Below, piece after piece: positions 8,901 to 16,709 of a DNA stretch of 33,949 bases. The stretch lies in the NCBI RefSeq assembly GCF_004348315.1, contig NZ_SMKC01000047.1, forward strand, positions 1-33,949, in the 5' to 3' direction. The stretch comes from Streptomyces sp. 8K308 (lineage in GTDB: Bacteria; Actinomycetota; Actinomycetes; Streptomycetales; Streptomycetaceae). Below the pieces are notes generated by a model, which made no database searches, was not told the DNA's origin, and was given only the letters and a program-made list of their open reading frames with translations. Numbering within the stretch: position 1 is the stretch's first letter; every line of letters starts with the position of its first letter. A program made the translations under genes and the position numbers.

Positions 8901-9086
8901 GACCGGATCGCGGTGCGCTGGACGACCGAGGACCCGGAGCTCACCCGGGCGTTGGCCGACCACCAGGCGCTGATCAGCAGCGAGGTGCTGGCCACGGACT
9001 TCGCCGAGGGCACGGGCGACGAGGGCTACGGCGCCCCGTTCGGCGACGAGGCCCTGGGCGGCTCGTTCCGGCTCAGGAAGAACTGA
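5946..9086 (+). CDS. ileS: Isoleucyl-tRNA synthetase
   Basis: This 1046-residue class I synthetase charges tRNA-Ile with isoleucine in the cytoplasm. The HIGH-type signature is present as GMPGAHH (54-60), and the KMSKS motif appears as KMSKH (599-603). Between them lies the CP1 editing domain with TTTPWTL and the GTGLVHQAPAFGEDD stretch, then CWRCHTPLLYY and the DWALSRNRYWGTPLP motif. An anticodon-binding domain and a C-terminal domain follow. The length fits the long IleS clade that includes the mupirocin-resistant IleS2 type; resistance cannot be claimed from this reading. ATG at 5946 is chosen over upstream in-frame starts because GGAGG (5937-5941) precedes it by 4 nt and because the T-box leader occupies the upstream sequence. 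It is monocistronic between a T-box and a strong terminator. Confidence 0.97.
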   Translation: MTQYRHVPAQVDLPALEHEVLELWQRDQTFARSLDQSKGRPEWVFYEGPPTANGMPGAHHIEARVFKDVFPRFRTMRGYHVTRKAGWDCHGLPVELAVEKELGFSGKPDIEAYGIAEFNARCRESVTRHTDAFAELTRRMGYWVDLDEAYRTMDPEYIESVWWSLKQIFDKGLLGQDHRVAPWCPRCETGLSDHELAQGYETVVDPSVYVRMPLRSGPLAGEAALVVWTTTPWTLVSNTAVAVNPDVTYAVATDGTDRLVVAEALLDRALGEGWSATGQTFTGREMERWAYQRPFDLVDFGGAEAHFVVLADYVTTEDGTGLVHQAPAFGEDDLLTCRGYGLPMVNPIRMDGTFEEGLPLVGGQFFKKADEALVADLADRGLLLRHLAYEHSYPHCWRCHTPLLYYAQPSWYIRTTRVKEALLRENAATNWFPDSVKHGRYGEWLNNNVDWALSRNRYWGTPLPIWRCAEDHLTCVGSLAELSELTGADQSGLDPHRPFIDEVVFGCPAEGCSLTATRVPEVIDAWYDSGSMPFAQWGYPHRNREEFERHYPAQYICEAIDQTRGWFYTLMAVGTLVFDRSSYENVVCLGHILAEDGRKMSKHLGNILEPIPLMERHGADAVRWFMAASGSPWAARRVGHGTIQEVVRKTLLTYWNTVAFQALYARTGGWAPSESDPAPADRPLLDRWLLSELNALVEAVTKALENYDTQRTGKLISTFVDDLSNWYVRRSRRRFWQADPAALRTLHEVLETVTRLMAPLVPFITERVWQDLVVPVTPGAADSVHLTDWPVADPTLVDPDLSRDMLLVRRLVELGRATRAESGVKTRQPLSRALVAAQGFELLDEDLREQIADELNVAGLAALSDMGGSLVDTSAKANFRALGRRFGKGTQPVAKAIAQADAAELSAALRAGTAFVEVEGERVPLSPEEVIITETPREGWSVASDAGATVALDLEITPELRRAGLARDVIRLIQEARKNSGLDVVDRIAVRWTTEDPELTRALADHQALISSEVLATDFAEGTGDEGYGAPFGDEALGGSFRLRKN

Positions 9087-9115
9087 GGCACGAAGAACCG
9101 GCACGACGCGCAGAA

Positions 9116-9154
9116 AGGGGCGGGGCCCGGATCCTGGATCCGGGCCCCGCCCCT
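9116..9154. terminator. Bidirectional terminator hairpin between ileS and divIVA
   Basis: A perfect inverted repeat of 19-bp arms around a single T (AGGGGCGGGGCCCGGATCC and its complement) fills the gap between the convergent ends of ileS and divIVA. In practice the inner bases would open to form a small loop. It lacks a clear U-tract on either side, as is common in Streptomyces. Confidence 0.85.
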
Positions 9155-9183
9155 GTTCGAGCGCCCTGTGCGCCCGGCGTGCG

Positions 9184-10488
9184 TCAGTTGTCGTCCTCGT
9201 CGATGAGGAAGCCGCGCATCGGGGACGGCGCCTGCTGCATCGGCTGCGGACCCTGCGGCCTGACCGGCGCCATCGGCTGGGTCATGGCCGGCGACATCTG
9301 CTGCTGCCCGCCGTAGGAACCGGGGCCACTCGGACCCACGTGCCCCGGGTGACCGGCGTGCGGCGCGAGACCGGACATCGGCTGGCCACCGCCCATGGAC
9401 TGTTGACCGCCCATCGGCCCCGGGCCCGCCGGCGCACCGGCCGAGGCCAGCGACGGGGACGGCGAGGGCGGCAGGGAGGGCGCGGACGGCGACGGCGTGC
9501 GCGGCGGGGCGAGCGAGTCGTCGGACTGGCTCTCCAACTGGCGCAGCTGGCTCTCCAGGTAGGACTTCAGCCGGGTGCGGTACTCGCGCTCGAAGCCACG
9601 CAGGTCCTCGACCTTACGCTCCAGGGTGGCGCGCGCCGACTCGAGCGAGCCCATCGCGACGCGGTGCTTCTCCTGGGCGTCCCGCTCGAGCGCGTCCGCC
9701 TTGGCGCGGGCGTCCCGCTCCAGACCCTCGGCGCGGCTGCGCGCCTCACCGACGATCTTGTTGGCCTCGGAACGCGCCTCGGCGATGGCCTGGTCGGCCG
9801 TCTGCTGCGCGAGCGAAAGCACGCGGGCGGCACTCTCGTTGCCACCGGGCTGTTGCATCTGCGGCGGACCGCCGAGGCCCGGGTTGCCCATGCCGGGACC
9901 ACCCATGCCGGGGCCCATCGGACCGCCCTGACCCATACCCTGGCCCATGGGCCCACCCTGACCCATCGGGACCGGACCGCCGGGGCCCATCGGACCGCCC
10001 TGACCCATCTGACCGGGGCCACCAGGACCCATCGGACCGCCCTGACCCATCTGACCGGGACCACCAGGACCCAACGGGCCACCCTGGCCCATCTGCCCGG
10101 GGCCACCAGGACCCATCGGGCCACCCTGGCCCATCTGCCCGGGGCCACCAGGACCACCGGGGCCACCAGGGCCCCCGGGACCCGCGGGCAGCTGCGGAGG
10201 GCCGCCCATCTGCTGGGTCTGCGGGCCGCCCTGCGGTCCCGATATGGCGGGCATGGGCCCGCCCGGCCGATCCTGCGGCTCGGGTTTACGCATGTTCTGC
10301 TGGTTCTGGGCCGCCGCCCGGGTGGCCGCGGCCAGCTTGGCGCGAAGGTCCTCGTTCTCCCTCAGCAGCCTGGTCAGCTCTGCCTCGACCTCGTCGAGGA
10401 AGGCATCGACCTCGTCCTCGTCGTAGCCTTCTCGCAGACGGACGGTTGTGAACTGCTTGTTCCGCACGTCCTCGGGGGTCAACGGCAT
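9184..10488 (-). CDS. divIVA: DivIVA polar growth determinant
   Basis: The 434-residue coiled-coil protein marks negatively curved membrane at hyphal tips and directs polar wall growth. The N-terminal lipid-binding domain (1-~60) reads MPLTPEDVRNKQFTTVRLRE then GYDEDEVDAFLDEVE, followed by a heptad coiled coil. Residues ~75-215 are a Gly/Pro/Gln/Met-rich linker with 14-residue repeats. A second long coiled coil runs from ~217 to 322 (AQQTADQAIAEARSEAN...). A Pro/Ser/Gly/Gln-rich tail ends in GFLIDEDDN. A good GAGGTG lies 5 nt before the ATG. Two coiled coils split by a PQG-rich linker is the Streptomyces DivIVA layout. It is the last gene of the dcw run, 49 bp after yggT. Confidence 0.97.
   Translation of the reverse strand: MPLTPEDVRNKQFTTVRLREGYDEDEVDAFLDEVEAELTRLLRENEDLRAKLAAATRAAAQNQQNMRKPEPQDRPGGPMPAISGPQGGPQTQQMGGPPQLPAGPGGPGGPGGPGGPGQMGQGGPMGPGGPGQMGQGGPLGPGGPGQMGQGGPMGPGGPGQMGQGGPMGPGGPVPMGQGGPMGQGMGQGGPMGPGMGGPGMGNPGLGGPPQMQQPGGNESAARVLSLAQQTADQAIAEARSEANKIVGEARSRAEGLERDARAKADALERDAQEKHRVAMGSLESARATLERKVEDLRGFEREYRTRLKSYLESQLRQLESQSDDSLAPPRTPSPSAPSLPPSPSPSLASAGAPAGPGPMGGQQSMGGGQPMSGLAPHAGHPGHVGPSGPGSYGGQQQMSPAMTQPMAPVRPQGPQPMQQAPSPMRGFLIDEDDN
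9937..10146 (-). repeat. 42-bp tandem repeats inside divIVA (14-residue GPGQMGQGGPMGPG units)
   Basis: Five consecutive 42-bp units encode residues 115-184 of DivIVA. Four are nearly identical (GPGQMGQGGPMGPG, one with L for M) and the fifth is diverged (GPVPMGQGGPMGQG). The DNA copies are highly similar, so copy number is likely to vary by slippage or recombination. The repeats stay in frame because the unit is a multiple of three. Confidence 0.9.
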
Positions 10489-10537
10489 CTCTTCACCTCA
10501 ACGTGATTCGTCGGCATATCGGCAAGACCGTACTCGT

Positions 10538-10822
10538 TCACAGCCCGCCCACGACGCTGATCAGGATGTAGACGATGATCATGAGTACGAAGAAGGACAG
10601 ATCAAGCGCCACCCCGCCGAACCTCAGGGGAGGGATGACCTTCCGTAGCGCCTTCAGCGGCGGATCGGTGACAGTGTAGGTGGCCTCCAGGGCGACCACC
10701 ATCGCCTTGCCGGGGTGCCAGGAGCGCGCGAACATGAAGACGTAGTCCATCACCAAACGGAAGAGCAGCAGGCCGAGCAAGCAGTACAAGGCAATCAGGA
10801 TCACCTGTTGAACGATGCCCAT
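10538..10822 (-). CDS. YggT family membrane protein
   Basis: This 94-residue integral membrane protein has two hydrophobic segments (about 5-28 and 70-92) flanking a short loop with the family pattern RSWHPGKAMVVALEATYTVTDPPL and KVIPPLRFGGVALDLS. YggT proteins sit beside sepF and divIVA in actinobacteria and Firmicutes and are thought to act at the septum or in wall-related membrane organisation; no enzymatic activity is known. It lies 73 bp after sepF and 49 bp before divIVA in the same direction. ATG at 10822 follows AGGCAGG closely. Confidence 0.92.
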   Translation of the reverse strand: MGIVQQVILIALYCLLGLLLFRLVMDYVFMFARSWHPGKAMVVALEATYTVTDPPLKALRKVIPPLRFGGVALDLSFFVLMIIVYILISVVGGL

Positions 10823-10895
10823 CCTGCCTGTCCCTCTCCCCTGTTCTCATGCCCCGGCCCCTCGGCCGGAACTCTTGCTTCCGGTACTGCTGTCG

Positions 10896-11519
10896 TCAGC
10901 TCTGGTTGAAGAACCCGCCCTCCGCGATGCGGGCCTTGTCCTCCGCCGTTACGTCGACGTTAGCAGGCGACAGCAGGAACACCTTCTGCGTCACCCGCTC
11001 GATGCTGCCATGCAGACCGAAGACGAGACCAGCCGCAAAGTCGACAAGTCGCTTTGCGTCCGTGTCATCCATCTCGGTCAGATTCATGATCACCGGGGTC
11101 CCCTCGCGGAAGTGTTCCCCGATAGTACGGGCCTCGTTGTACGTCCTGGGGTGGAGCGTGGTGATCCGGTACGGCTCCCGCTCTGACACGACCTTGGGCA
11201 TGATCACCGGTGCGCTCTTCTCCACGTTCTGTCGTTCTGATGTGATGGAAGACACGGGAGCGATCCTCCCGGGTCGTCTGCTTTCCGCCAGAATCGGAGC
11301 GGGTGTTGGCTCCATCTCGCGCTGGGCCGGCGGGTGGACCACCCGCACCGGCTCCTCGGCCCGCTCCCTGCGCGGCGGTTCGTGCGTCTCCTGACGCCGC
11401 GGCCGCTCCGGCTCGGGCTCGGGCTCGAACTCGTCATCGGGGCCGTACCCCGGGCGGTCATAGCCGTCGTCCTCCACGAGGCCGAGGTAGACCGCCATCT
11501 TGCGCATCGCGCCAGCCAT
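10896..11519 (-). CDS. sepF: SepF, membrane anchor of the Z-ring
   Basis: The 207-residue protein binds the C-terminal peptide of FtsZ and tethers the ring to the membrane. It starts [20 protein letters not shown], the amphipathic membrane-binding helix typical of actinobacterial SepF. An acidic/basic Pro-rich linker covers ~20-105 ([21 protein letters not shown]). The SepF core at ~110-195 holds [36 protein letters not shown] and the [13 protein letters not shown] stretch. The frame remains open far upstream to 12755 through yggS and yfiH, but ATG at 11519 has GGAGGA nine nt before it and begins the conserved protein. With no FtsA in this locus, SepF is the expected main anchor. Confidence 0.96.
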   Translation of the reverse strand: MAGAMRKMAVYLGLVEDDGYDRPGYGPDDEFEPEPEPERPRRQETHEPPRRERAEEPVRVVHPPAQREMEPTPAPILAESRRPGRIAPVSSITSERQNVEKSAPVIMPKVVSEREPYRITTLHPRTYNEARTIGEHFREGTPVIMNLTEMDDTDAKRLVDFAAGLVFGLHGSIERVTQKVFLLSPANVDVTAEDKARIAEGGFFNQS

Positions 11520-11641
11520 CGACTGCGTCCTCCGCTCTGTGGTGGATCGGCTCCGAACCTCCGGGGCCGTGCATCCACGTAACCTGCCCGAATACTCCGG
11601 GAATGACCATATTTTCGGCTGTGGTCCTCTGTTGGGCGACG

Positions 11642-12421
11642 TTACCCGAGGGCGGGGCGGACTCCGAGTACCGCGCTCCCTACACGCACGTGTGTCGCCC
11701 CGGCGACGATCGCCTCCTCCAGGTCTGCGCTCATTCCCGCCGAGACCATGTTCGCAGCAGGATCGACCCCACGCAGGTCCCTCGCGATTTCCATCAGCCG
11801 CTCGAACGCGGCGCCCGGCGACCCCGCGTACGCGCCGGCGAGCGGCGCGACCGTCATCAGCCCCGCCGGGCGCAGCCCGGGCGCGGCCGACAGCGCGGCC
11901 GCCAACTCCTGGACCTCGTCGGGGGCGACGCCGCCACGGCCGGCGCCCTGGCCGGATTCCTTCTCCAGAGCGACCTGGATCAAACAGCTGAGCGGGGCGC
12001 GCTCCCGTTGTGCGACGGCGCGCGAGAGCGCGTCCACCAGCCGCACGCGATCCACCGAATGCACGAAATCCGCGTAACCAGCCACGGAACGCGCCTTGTT
12101 CGTTTGCAACTGCCCCACGAAGTGCCAGGTGAGGGGAAGATCGGCGAGGGCCGCCGCCTTGGCGGCGGCCTCCTGGTCCTTGTTCTCGGCGAAGTCCCGG
12201 ACGCCGAGCCCGGCCAGCAGTCTGACGTCCTCCGCCGGATAGGTCTTGGTCACGACGATCAGGGTCACGTCGTCCCGGTCGCGCCCCGCCGCGCCACAGG
12301 CGCGGGCGATGCGCTCCTCCACCCGGGCGAGACCGGTGGCCAACTCGATCTCGCGCGCCGGGCGCACGCGCGGCGCACCGGGGGACGCGGTCGCCTCGCC
12401 CGGTTCGCGCTCCCCGCTCAC
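11642..12421 (-). CDS. YggS family PLP-binding protein
   Basis: This 259-residue cytoplasmic protein has the fold-type III alanine-racemase N-terminal-like barrel with PLP attached to Lys59 in LIVVTKTYP. Other family motifs are [22 protein letters not shown] and the C-terminal [12 protein letters not shown] and [11 protein letters not shown]. YggS/PLPBP proteins keep pyridoxal phosphate levels in balance; they are not known to be racemases. The GTG at 12421 overlaps the yfiH stop by 4 nt (GTGA), suggesting translational coupling. The N-terminus is ~20 residues longer than usual, so a later start is possible. A 122-bp gap separates it from sepF and may contain a sepF promoter that I could not identify with confidence. 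Confidence 0.93.
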   Translation of the reverse strand: MSGEREPGEATASPGAPRVRPAREIELATGLARVEERIARACGAAGRDRDDVTLIVVTKTYPAEDVRLLAGLGVRDFAENKDQEAAAKAAALADLPLTWHFVGQLQTNKARSVAGYADFVHSVDRVRLVDALSRAVAQRERAPLSCLIQVALEKESGQGAGRGGVAPDEVQELAAALSAAPGLRPAGLMTVAPLAGAYAGSPGAAFERLMEIARDLRGVDPAANMVSAGMSADLEEAIVAGATHVRVGSAVLGVRPALG

Positions 12422-13149
12422 GGGGCGATCCACACGTAGCTGGCCTGCCGGCCGGTGGACCGCTCGCGGCGGTAGGAGTAGTGGTCGGCTGACTCCCGGG
12501 TGCAGACCGGCGAGAGCTCGACGTCCACGACGCCGAGATCGGCGAGCTGCCGCCGCACCCCCGCCGGGATGTCGATCGACGGGGTGCCCTCGCGGGTGGT
12601 GGCCCCGCTGCCCGGCACCGCAAGCTCGGCGGCCTCCCGCATCTCGGCCGGCACCTCGTAGCACAGGCCGCAGACCGTGGGCCCGGTCCTGGCGACGATC
12701 CGCTCCGGGCGCGCCCCGAGCCGGCGCATCTCCTCGACGGTCGCCGGCACCACACCGGCCAGCAGTCCGGGCCGACCTGCGTGCGCCGCGCCCGCGATCC
12801 CGGCCTCCGGGTCGGCGAGCAGCACCGGCGTGCAGTCGGCGGTCAGCACCGCGAGCGCGAGCCCCCGGCGCGCGGTGACCACGCCGTCCGCCTCGGGCGG
12901 CTCGCCGGCCGGCCACGGTTCGTCGGCCAGCGCCACGGTGCGGCCGTGCACCTGTCGCATCCAGCGCACCTCGGCCGGGTCGAGGCCGAGTTCCTTGGCC
13001 GCGAGCTCCCGGTTGGCCAGAACGGCGGCGGGGTCGTCGCCGACCGCGCCGCCGAGGTTGAGCGTGTCATACGGAACGGCGCTCACCCCGCCCCACCGGT
13101 CGGTGAAGGCGAAGTGGGCGCCGCTGTCCGTCGTCTGTCGGTCTATCAC
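12418..13149 (-). CDS. pgeF: YfiH/PgeF family multicopper-type protein (peptidoglycan editing factor)
   Basis: This is a 243-residue protein of the laccase-domain (DUF152) family. The metal-binding triad is visible: His68 in MRQVHGR, Cys106 in TADCTPV and His123 in AAHAGRPG, with a further Cys in the [12 protein letters not shown] stretch. In E. coli PgeF removes L-Ser wrongly incorporated in place of L-Ala at position 1 of the peptidoglycan stem; other members act as adenosine deaminase or phosphorylase. Position straight after ftsZ is conserved in actinobacteria and supports a wall role. Start is GTG at 13149 with no strong Shine-Dalgarno, so the exact start is uncertain. It overlaps yggS by 4 nt. 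Confidence 0.9.
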   Translation of the reverse strand: MIDRQTTDSGAHFAFTDRWGGVSAVPYDTLNLGGAVGDDPAAVLANRELAAKELGLDPAEVRWMRQVHGRTVALADEPWPAGEPPEADGVVTARRGLALAVLTADCTPVLLADPEAGIAGAAHAGRPGLLAGVVPATVEEMRRLGARPERIVARTGPTVCGLCYEVPAEMREAAELAVPGSGATTREGTPSIDIPAGVRRQLADLGVVDVELSPVCTRESADHYSYRRERSTGRQASYVWIAP

Positions 13150-13171
13150 GGGTCCATCACGTCGGGCTCAC

Positions 13172-13195
13172 ACGGCGGTTCCCACGAACCGCCGT
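13172..13195 (-). terminator. Stem-loop between ftsZ and yfiH
   Basis: A perfect 10-bp stem ACGGCGGTTC / GAACCGCCGT with a CCAC loop lies 13-36 nt after the ftsZ stop, in a 58-bp gap. It has no U-run. It may end most ftsZ transcripts or protect their 3' ends while allowing some read-through into yfiH. Confidence 0.6.
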
Positions 13196-13207
13196 CGACA
13201 CTTTCGG

Positions 13208-14467
13208 TCACTTCAGGAAGTCGGGAACGTCGAGTTCCTCGACCTGGCCGCCATCGTACGGGCGGGCCGAGGGTACCTGCGGAGCGCTCTTCGGCGCCTC
13301 CCGTACCGGCTCCGGCGCGGGCTCGACGCCGCCGACCGGCGAGGAGTCCCGGTCGCCGAGCGGCCCCTGGTCGCGGGACGGCAGGGTGCCGAGGCCGCCG
13401 AACGGCAGCCGCTCCGGCTCGGGCTCGGGCGCGGAACGCTCCTGGCCGAGAGAGGAGGAGCCGGTGTCCTCCTTGGAGCCGTACGAGCCGAGCACCCGGT
13501 CCCTGCTGCGGGCGGGCGGCTGGCCGCCGTCGAAGCCGGCGGCGATCACGGTGACCCGAACCTCGTCGCCGAGGGCGTCGTCGATGACCGCGCCGAAGAT
13601 GATGTTGGCCTCCGGGTGCGCCGCCTCGCTCACCAGCTGGGCGGCCTCGTTGATCTCGAACAGGCCGAGGTCGGAGCCGCCGGAGATGGAGAGGAGCACG
13701 CCGCGGGCACCGTCGATGGAGGCCTCGAGCAGCGGGGAGGAGATGGCCATCTCGGCGGCGGCCACCGCGCGGTCGTCGCCGCGGGCCGAGCCGATGCCCA
13801 TCAGGGCGGAACCGGCCTCCGACATCACGGACTTGACGTCGGCGAAGTCGAGGTTGATCAGACCGGGGGTGGTGATGAGGTCGGTGATGCCCTGGACGCC
13901 GGAGAGGAGCACCTGGTCCGCGGACTTGAAGGCGTCGAGGACGCTGACCTGGCGGTCCGAGATGGACAGCAGCCGGTCGTTGGGGATGACGATCAGGGTG
14001 TCGACCTCGTCGCGCAGGCTGGCGATACCGTCCTCAGCCTGGTTCGCCCGGCGCCGGCCCTCGAAGGTGAACGGGCGGGTGACCACGCCGATGGTCAACG
14101 CGCCGAGGGACCGGGCGATGTTCGCCACGACGGGAGCGCCGCCGGTGCCGGTGCCGCCGCCCTCGCCAGCGGTCACGAAGACCATGTCGGCCCCCTTGAG
14201 GACCTCCTCGATCTCCTCGCGGTGGTCCTCGGCAGCCTTGCGACCCACCTCTGGGTTGGCGCCCGCGCCGAGGCCGCGGGTGAGCTCCCGGCCGACATCG
14301 AGCTTGACGTCGGCGTCGCTCATCAGCAGCGCCTGCGCATCGGTGTTGATCGCGATGAACTCGACGCCCTTGAGACCGACCTCGATCATCCGGTTGATGG
14401 CGTTGACGCCACCGCCGCCGATGCCGACGACCTTGATGACTGCGAGGTAGTTCTGCGGTGCTGCCAC
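13208..14467 (-). CDS. ftsZ: Cell division GTPase FtsZ
   Basis: The 419-residue tubulin homologue polymerises into Z-rings, including the ladders of sporulation septa. The nucleotide-binding loop at 15-20 (GIGGGG), the tubulin signature [10 protein letters not shown] (101-110) and the catalytic T7 loop NLDFADV (205-211) are intact. A variable charged linker (~313-408) ends in the C-terminal peptide ELDVPDFLK, which binds SepF and FtsW. The start is GTG at 14467 with AGAGG eight nt before it. It is preceded by a 302-bp control region and followed by a stem-loop. In Streptomyces ftsZ is dispensable for vegetative growth but required for sporulation, which fits its own promoters inside the cluster. 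Confidence 0.99.
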   Translation of the reverse strand: MAAPQNYLAVIKVVGIGGGGVNAINRMIEVGLKGVEFIAINTDAQALLMSDADVKLDVGRELTRGLGAGANPEVGRKAAEDHREEIEEVLKGADMVFVTAGEGGGTGTGGAPVVANIARSLGALTIGVVTRPFTFEGRRRANQAEDGIASLRDEVDTLIVIPNDRLLSISDRQVSVLDAFKSADQVLLSGVQGITDLITTPGLINLDFADVKSVMSEAGSALMGIGSARGDDRAVAAAEMAISSPLLEASIDGARGVLLSISGGSDLGLFEINEAAQLVSEAAHPEANIIFGAVIDDALGDEVRVTVIAAGFDGGQPPARSRDRVLGSYGSKEDTGSSSLGQERSAPEPEPERLPFGGLGTLPSRDQGPLGDRDSSPVGGVEPAPEPVREAPKSAPQVPSARPYDGGQVEELDVPDFLK

Positions 14468-14562
14468 GTCGAAGGCCTCTCGCCTCGATTTACGTGTCGC
14501 CGCTCCGCGTGAGCCGCAGTGCGCCGACTGATGCCTGTGGGACGGTGGGGATGACCGCCCCG

Positions 14563-14587
14563 AACCCTAACGCTTCAGTTTAGGGTT
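14563..14587. repeat. Inverted repeat AACCCTAA-N9-TTAGGGTT upstream of ftsZ
   Basis: Perfect 8-bp AT-containing arms separated by 9 nt lie about 100 nt before the ftsZ start. Each arm contains a TAGGGT hexamer close to the Streptomyces -10 consensus, one per strand. It could be an operator, a leader hairpin for transcripts that start further upstream, or a promoter element. Confidence 0.5.
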
Positions 14588-14610
14588 ACCCGTGCTTGTC
14601 GTTCCCGGGA

Positions 14611-14638
14611 ATCCTAGGAACGGACACTAAGTCGACAA
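14611..14638 (-). promoter_or_regulatory. Candidate ftsZ promoter (TTGTCG-16-TAGGAT)
   Basis: On the minus strand TTGTCG (14638-14633) and a consensus-like -10 TAGGAT (14616-14611) are 16 nt apart, giving a start about 140 nt upstream of ftsZ. The -10 is a very good match; the -35 is partial. Streptomyces ftsZ is known to use several promoters. Confidence 0.4.
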
Positions 14639-14653
14639 GTGGTACGCGTTCAA
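14624..14653 (-). promoter_or_regulatory. Candidate ftsZ promoter (TTGAAC-18-TAGTGT) with WhiA-like GACAC
   Basis: On the minus strand TTGAAC (14653-14648) and TAGTGT (14629-14624) are 18 nt apart, the strongest sigma70-type match in this gap. The -10 overlaps a GACAC at 14623-14627 on the plus strand, the core bound by WhiA in Streptomyces. The same TAGTGT -10 occurs in the promoter upstream of rsmH. Developmental control by WhiA is inference from this short motif. Confidence 0.5.
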
Positions 14654-14682
14654 CGAACACGCCGAACCTCCTGTTTTTCTTT

Positions 14683-14695
14683 TCACCCTATGTGA
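14683..14695. promoter_or_regulatory. BldD-like palindrome upstream of ftsZ
   Basis: TCACCCTATGTGA matches the recalled BldD consensus at all but one defined position. It covers a TAGGGT -10-like hexamer (14690-14685, minus strand), which has a TTGGCG 19 nt upstream (14715-14710), so a bound repressor would block this promoter. ftsZ is a reported BldD target in Streptomyces, which supports the call. Confidence 0.55.
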
Positions 14696-14769
14696 TCACG
14701 CTCCCGCGTCGCCAACCAGGGTGCTGCCTGCGCGGATGACCTTCGCCCCGCCCTGTTTCCGACGCTCCG

Positions 14770-15579
14770 TCAATCATCAGAGACCGCCGGCACGGTGGGC
14801 GCGCTGACGTCGAAGTGCCGCGCGTCGCCGGCCGCTTCCATCACCGCCGCGAGCGCTTCGGCCTTCGCCTCCGGATCCTCCGAGCTGCCCCAGAAGACGG
14901 TGCGGTCGCCGGTCAACTCCAGGGTGACGGAGTCGAAGGACGCGGCCCTGATGACGCGGAGATCCTCCCGCACCACGTCCGGCAGCGAGAGCGCCACGGC
15001 CACCGCCTCGCGGCGGATTCCGTCCTCGCCGAACCGCCGGAGGCCCGGCCCCTCGTCGAGGTCGAGTTCGAGCAGCGGCACCCCGGCGATCGGCTCGGCG
15101 ACCTCGCCGAACCGGACGCCGCCCTCGTCCACCTCGATGTAGCGGTCGCCCACGGGGATCAGCACCTCGGCCTGCCGCTCGGTCACCCGCAGGCCCACGC
15201 CGTGCGGCCAGGCGCGGACCACCTCGACCGACTCCAGTCTGGGCAGCCGGTCGAGCAGCCGGTGGCGGATGGCGTCCTTGTCGAGCGAGATCATCGGGGA
15301 GTCGAGCGGGACGCCCGCCGCCTCGAGCACCTGATCCTCCGTCAGGTTCCGCGGCCCCTCGTCCCGCCAGCGGACCGAGACGTGCTCGATCCGCAGCCAC
15401 GAGGAGCCGTAGAGCGCCCAGCCGCCGAAGCCGCCGAGGGCGGCCGCCAGCACCAGGAGCACGATGGTGAGGCGGCGGCCCGGCAGCCAGCGGCGACGGC
15501 GCGGCGGCCGGGGCGAGGGCGGGCCGGGGTCCGACCGCTGTCGGTCAGCCGCACGCTTGGCGGTGGTCGCCTCGGCCAC
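14770..15579 (-). CDS. ftsQ: Cell division protein FtsQ
   Basis: This 269-residue bitopic divisome protein has a basic, Pro/Arg-rich cytoplasmic tail (1-36), one transmembrane helix at ~37-56 (LTIVLLVLAAALGGFGGWAL), a POTRA domain (~63-135) beginning WLRIEHVSVRW, and an FtsQ beta domain with VRAWPHGVGLRVTERQAEVL and YIEVDEGGVRFGE. The frame is open to 15759 inside murG; GTG at 15579 is chosen for its GGGGAG about 9 nt upstream and normal protein length. It lies 32 bp after murG and 302 bp before ftsZ. It acts as a scaffold with FtsL at the septum. Confidence 0.95.
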   Translation of the reverse strand: MAEATTAKRAADRQRSDPGPPSPRPPRRRRWLPGRRLTIVLLVLAAALGGFGGWALYGSSWLRIEHVSVRWRDEGPRNLTEDQVLEAAGVPLDSPMISLDKDAIRHRLLDRLPRLESVEVVRAWPHGVGLRVTERQAEVLIPVGDRYIEVDEGGVRFGEVAEPIAGVPLLELDLDEGPGLRRFGEDGIRREAVAVALSLPDVVREDLRVIRAASFDSVTLELTGDRTVFWGSSEDPEAKAEALAAVMEAAGDARHFDVSAPTVPAVSDD

Positions 15580-15611
15580 GCTCTCGTCTCCCCGTTCCCG
15601 CGCCGACCGGG

Positions 15612-16703
15612 CTAGGCCCGGCGCGCCGCGATCGCCTCGTACACCATCCCGACCAGCAGGTCGTCGGCGTCCCTGCGGCCGAACTCGGCGGCGGCGCGCG
15701 ACATGGCGAGCAGCCGACCGGGATCGGTCAGCACCGGCAGGACGTTGCCCCTGACCCACTCCGCCGTCAGCTCGGCGTCGTCGACCAGCAGGCCGCCGCC
15801 GGCCTTGACCAGCGGCTGGGCGTTGAGCCGCTGTTCGCCGTTGCCGATGGGCAGCGGCACGTAGGCGGCGGGCAGCCCGACCGCCGACAGTTCGGCGACG
15901 GTCATCGCGCCGGCGCGGCAGAGCATCATGTCGGCCGCGGCGTACGCGAGGTCCATGCGGTCCACATACGATAGCGGGATGTAGGGGGGCATTCCCGGCA
16001 TCGTGTCGACCTGGGGCAGCTCGTTCTTCGGGCCGACCGCGTGCAGCACCTGCACCCCGGACCGCTGGAGCACCGGCACCACGCTGGCGATGACCTCGTT
16101 CAGCCGGCGCGCGCCCTGGGAGCCGCCGGAGACGAGCAGGGTGGGCAGGTTGGCGTCGAGCCCGAAGAAGGCGCGGGCTTCGTGCCGCGCCTGGGCCCGG
16201 TCGAGGGTGGCGATCGAGCGGCGCAGCGGGATACCGAGGTAGCGAGCGTTCCGCAGCTTGCTGTCGGGCGTGGAGACGGCGACGAAGCGCGTGTAGCGCG
16301 CGCCGATCCGGTTCGCGAGCCCCGGGCGCGCGTTGGCCTCGTGCACCACGATCGGCACCCGGAGCCGCTTGGCGGCCAGGTAGCCGGGCATGGCCACGTA
16401 GCCGCCGAAGCCGACCAGGCAGTCGGCCTTGGTGCGCTCCAGGATCTCCTCGGCCGCCTTCACGGTGCCGCGCAGCCTGCCCGGCACCGTGAACAGCTCG
16501 GGGGTCGGTTTACGCGGCAGCGGAACGGCCGGGATCAGGCCGAGTTCGTAGCCCCGCTCGGGCACCAGGCGGGTTTCCAGGCCGCGCTCCGTGCCGAGGG
16601 CCGTGATGCCCACGGTGGGATCGCGCCTGCGCAGGGCGTCCGCGAGGGCGAGCGCCGGCTCGATGTGGCCGGCGGTCCCCCCGCCGGCGACGACAACATG
16701 CAC
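15612..16703 (-). CDS. murG: UDP-GlcNAc:lipid I GlcNAc transferase MurG
   Basis: The 363-residue peripheral membrane glycosyltransferase (GT28) adds GlcNAc to lipid I to make lipid II. The N-terminal G-loop GGGTAGH is at 7-13, [11 protein letters not shown] is the second Gly-rich loop, [13 protein letters not shown] is the third, and the UDP-GlcNAc site follows in [18 protein letters not shown]. The family length is normal. Start is GTG at 16703, directly followed by a CAT codon. It follows ftsW by 6 nt and is probably translationally coupled to it. Confidence 0.98.
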   Translation of the reverse strand: MHVVVAGGGTAGHIEPALALADALRRRDPTVGITALGTERGLETRLVPERGYELGLIPAVPLPRKPTPELFTVPGRLRGTVKAAEEILERTKADCLVGFGGYVAMPGYLAAKRLRVPIVVHEANARPGLANRIGARYTRFVAVSTPDSKLRNARYLGIPLRRSIATLDRAQARHEARAFFGLDANLPTLLVSGGSQGARRLNEVIASVVPVLQRSGVQVLHAVGPKNELPQVDTMPGMPPYIPLSYVDRMDLAYAAADMMLCRAGAMTVAELSAVGLPAAYVPLPIGNGEQRLNAQPLVKAGGGLLVDDAELTAEWVRGNVLPVLTDPGRLLAMSRAAAEFGRRDADDLLVGMVYEAIAARRA

Positions 16704-16709
16704 CGAATT

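Noticed and set aside
5757..9104. Long open frame on the minus strand across ileS (1115 codons)
   Set aside because: It is the mirror of the strongly biased ileS codons. Its protein is Gly/Val/His/Arg-rich with no family motif, while the plus strand has full IleS motifs.
9937..10146. Regular repeats that look at first like a CRISPR array
   Set aside because: The 42-bp units are contiguous with no unique spacers, and they encode in-frame Gly/Pro repeats of DivIVA.
11520..11641. A distinct sepF promoter in the 122-bp gap after yggS
   Set aside because: AT-rich patches exist (around 11600-11620), but I found no pair of hexamers at proper spacing.
10896..12755. SepF read as the end of a 619-residue protein
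   Set aside because: The frame is open upstream only by chance through yggS and yfiH on the same strand. The ATG at 11519 has a good Shine-Dalgarno and begins the conserved SepF N-terminus.
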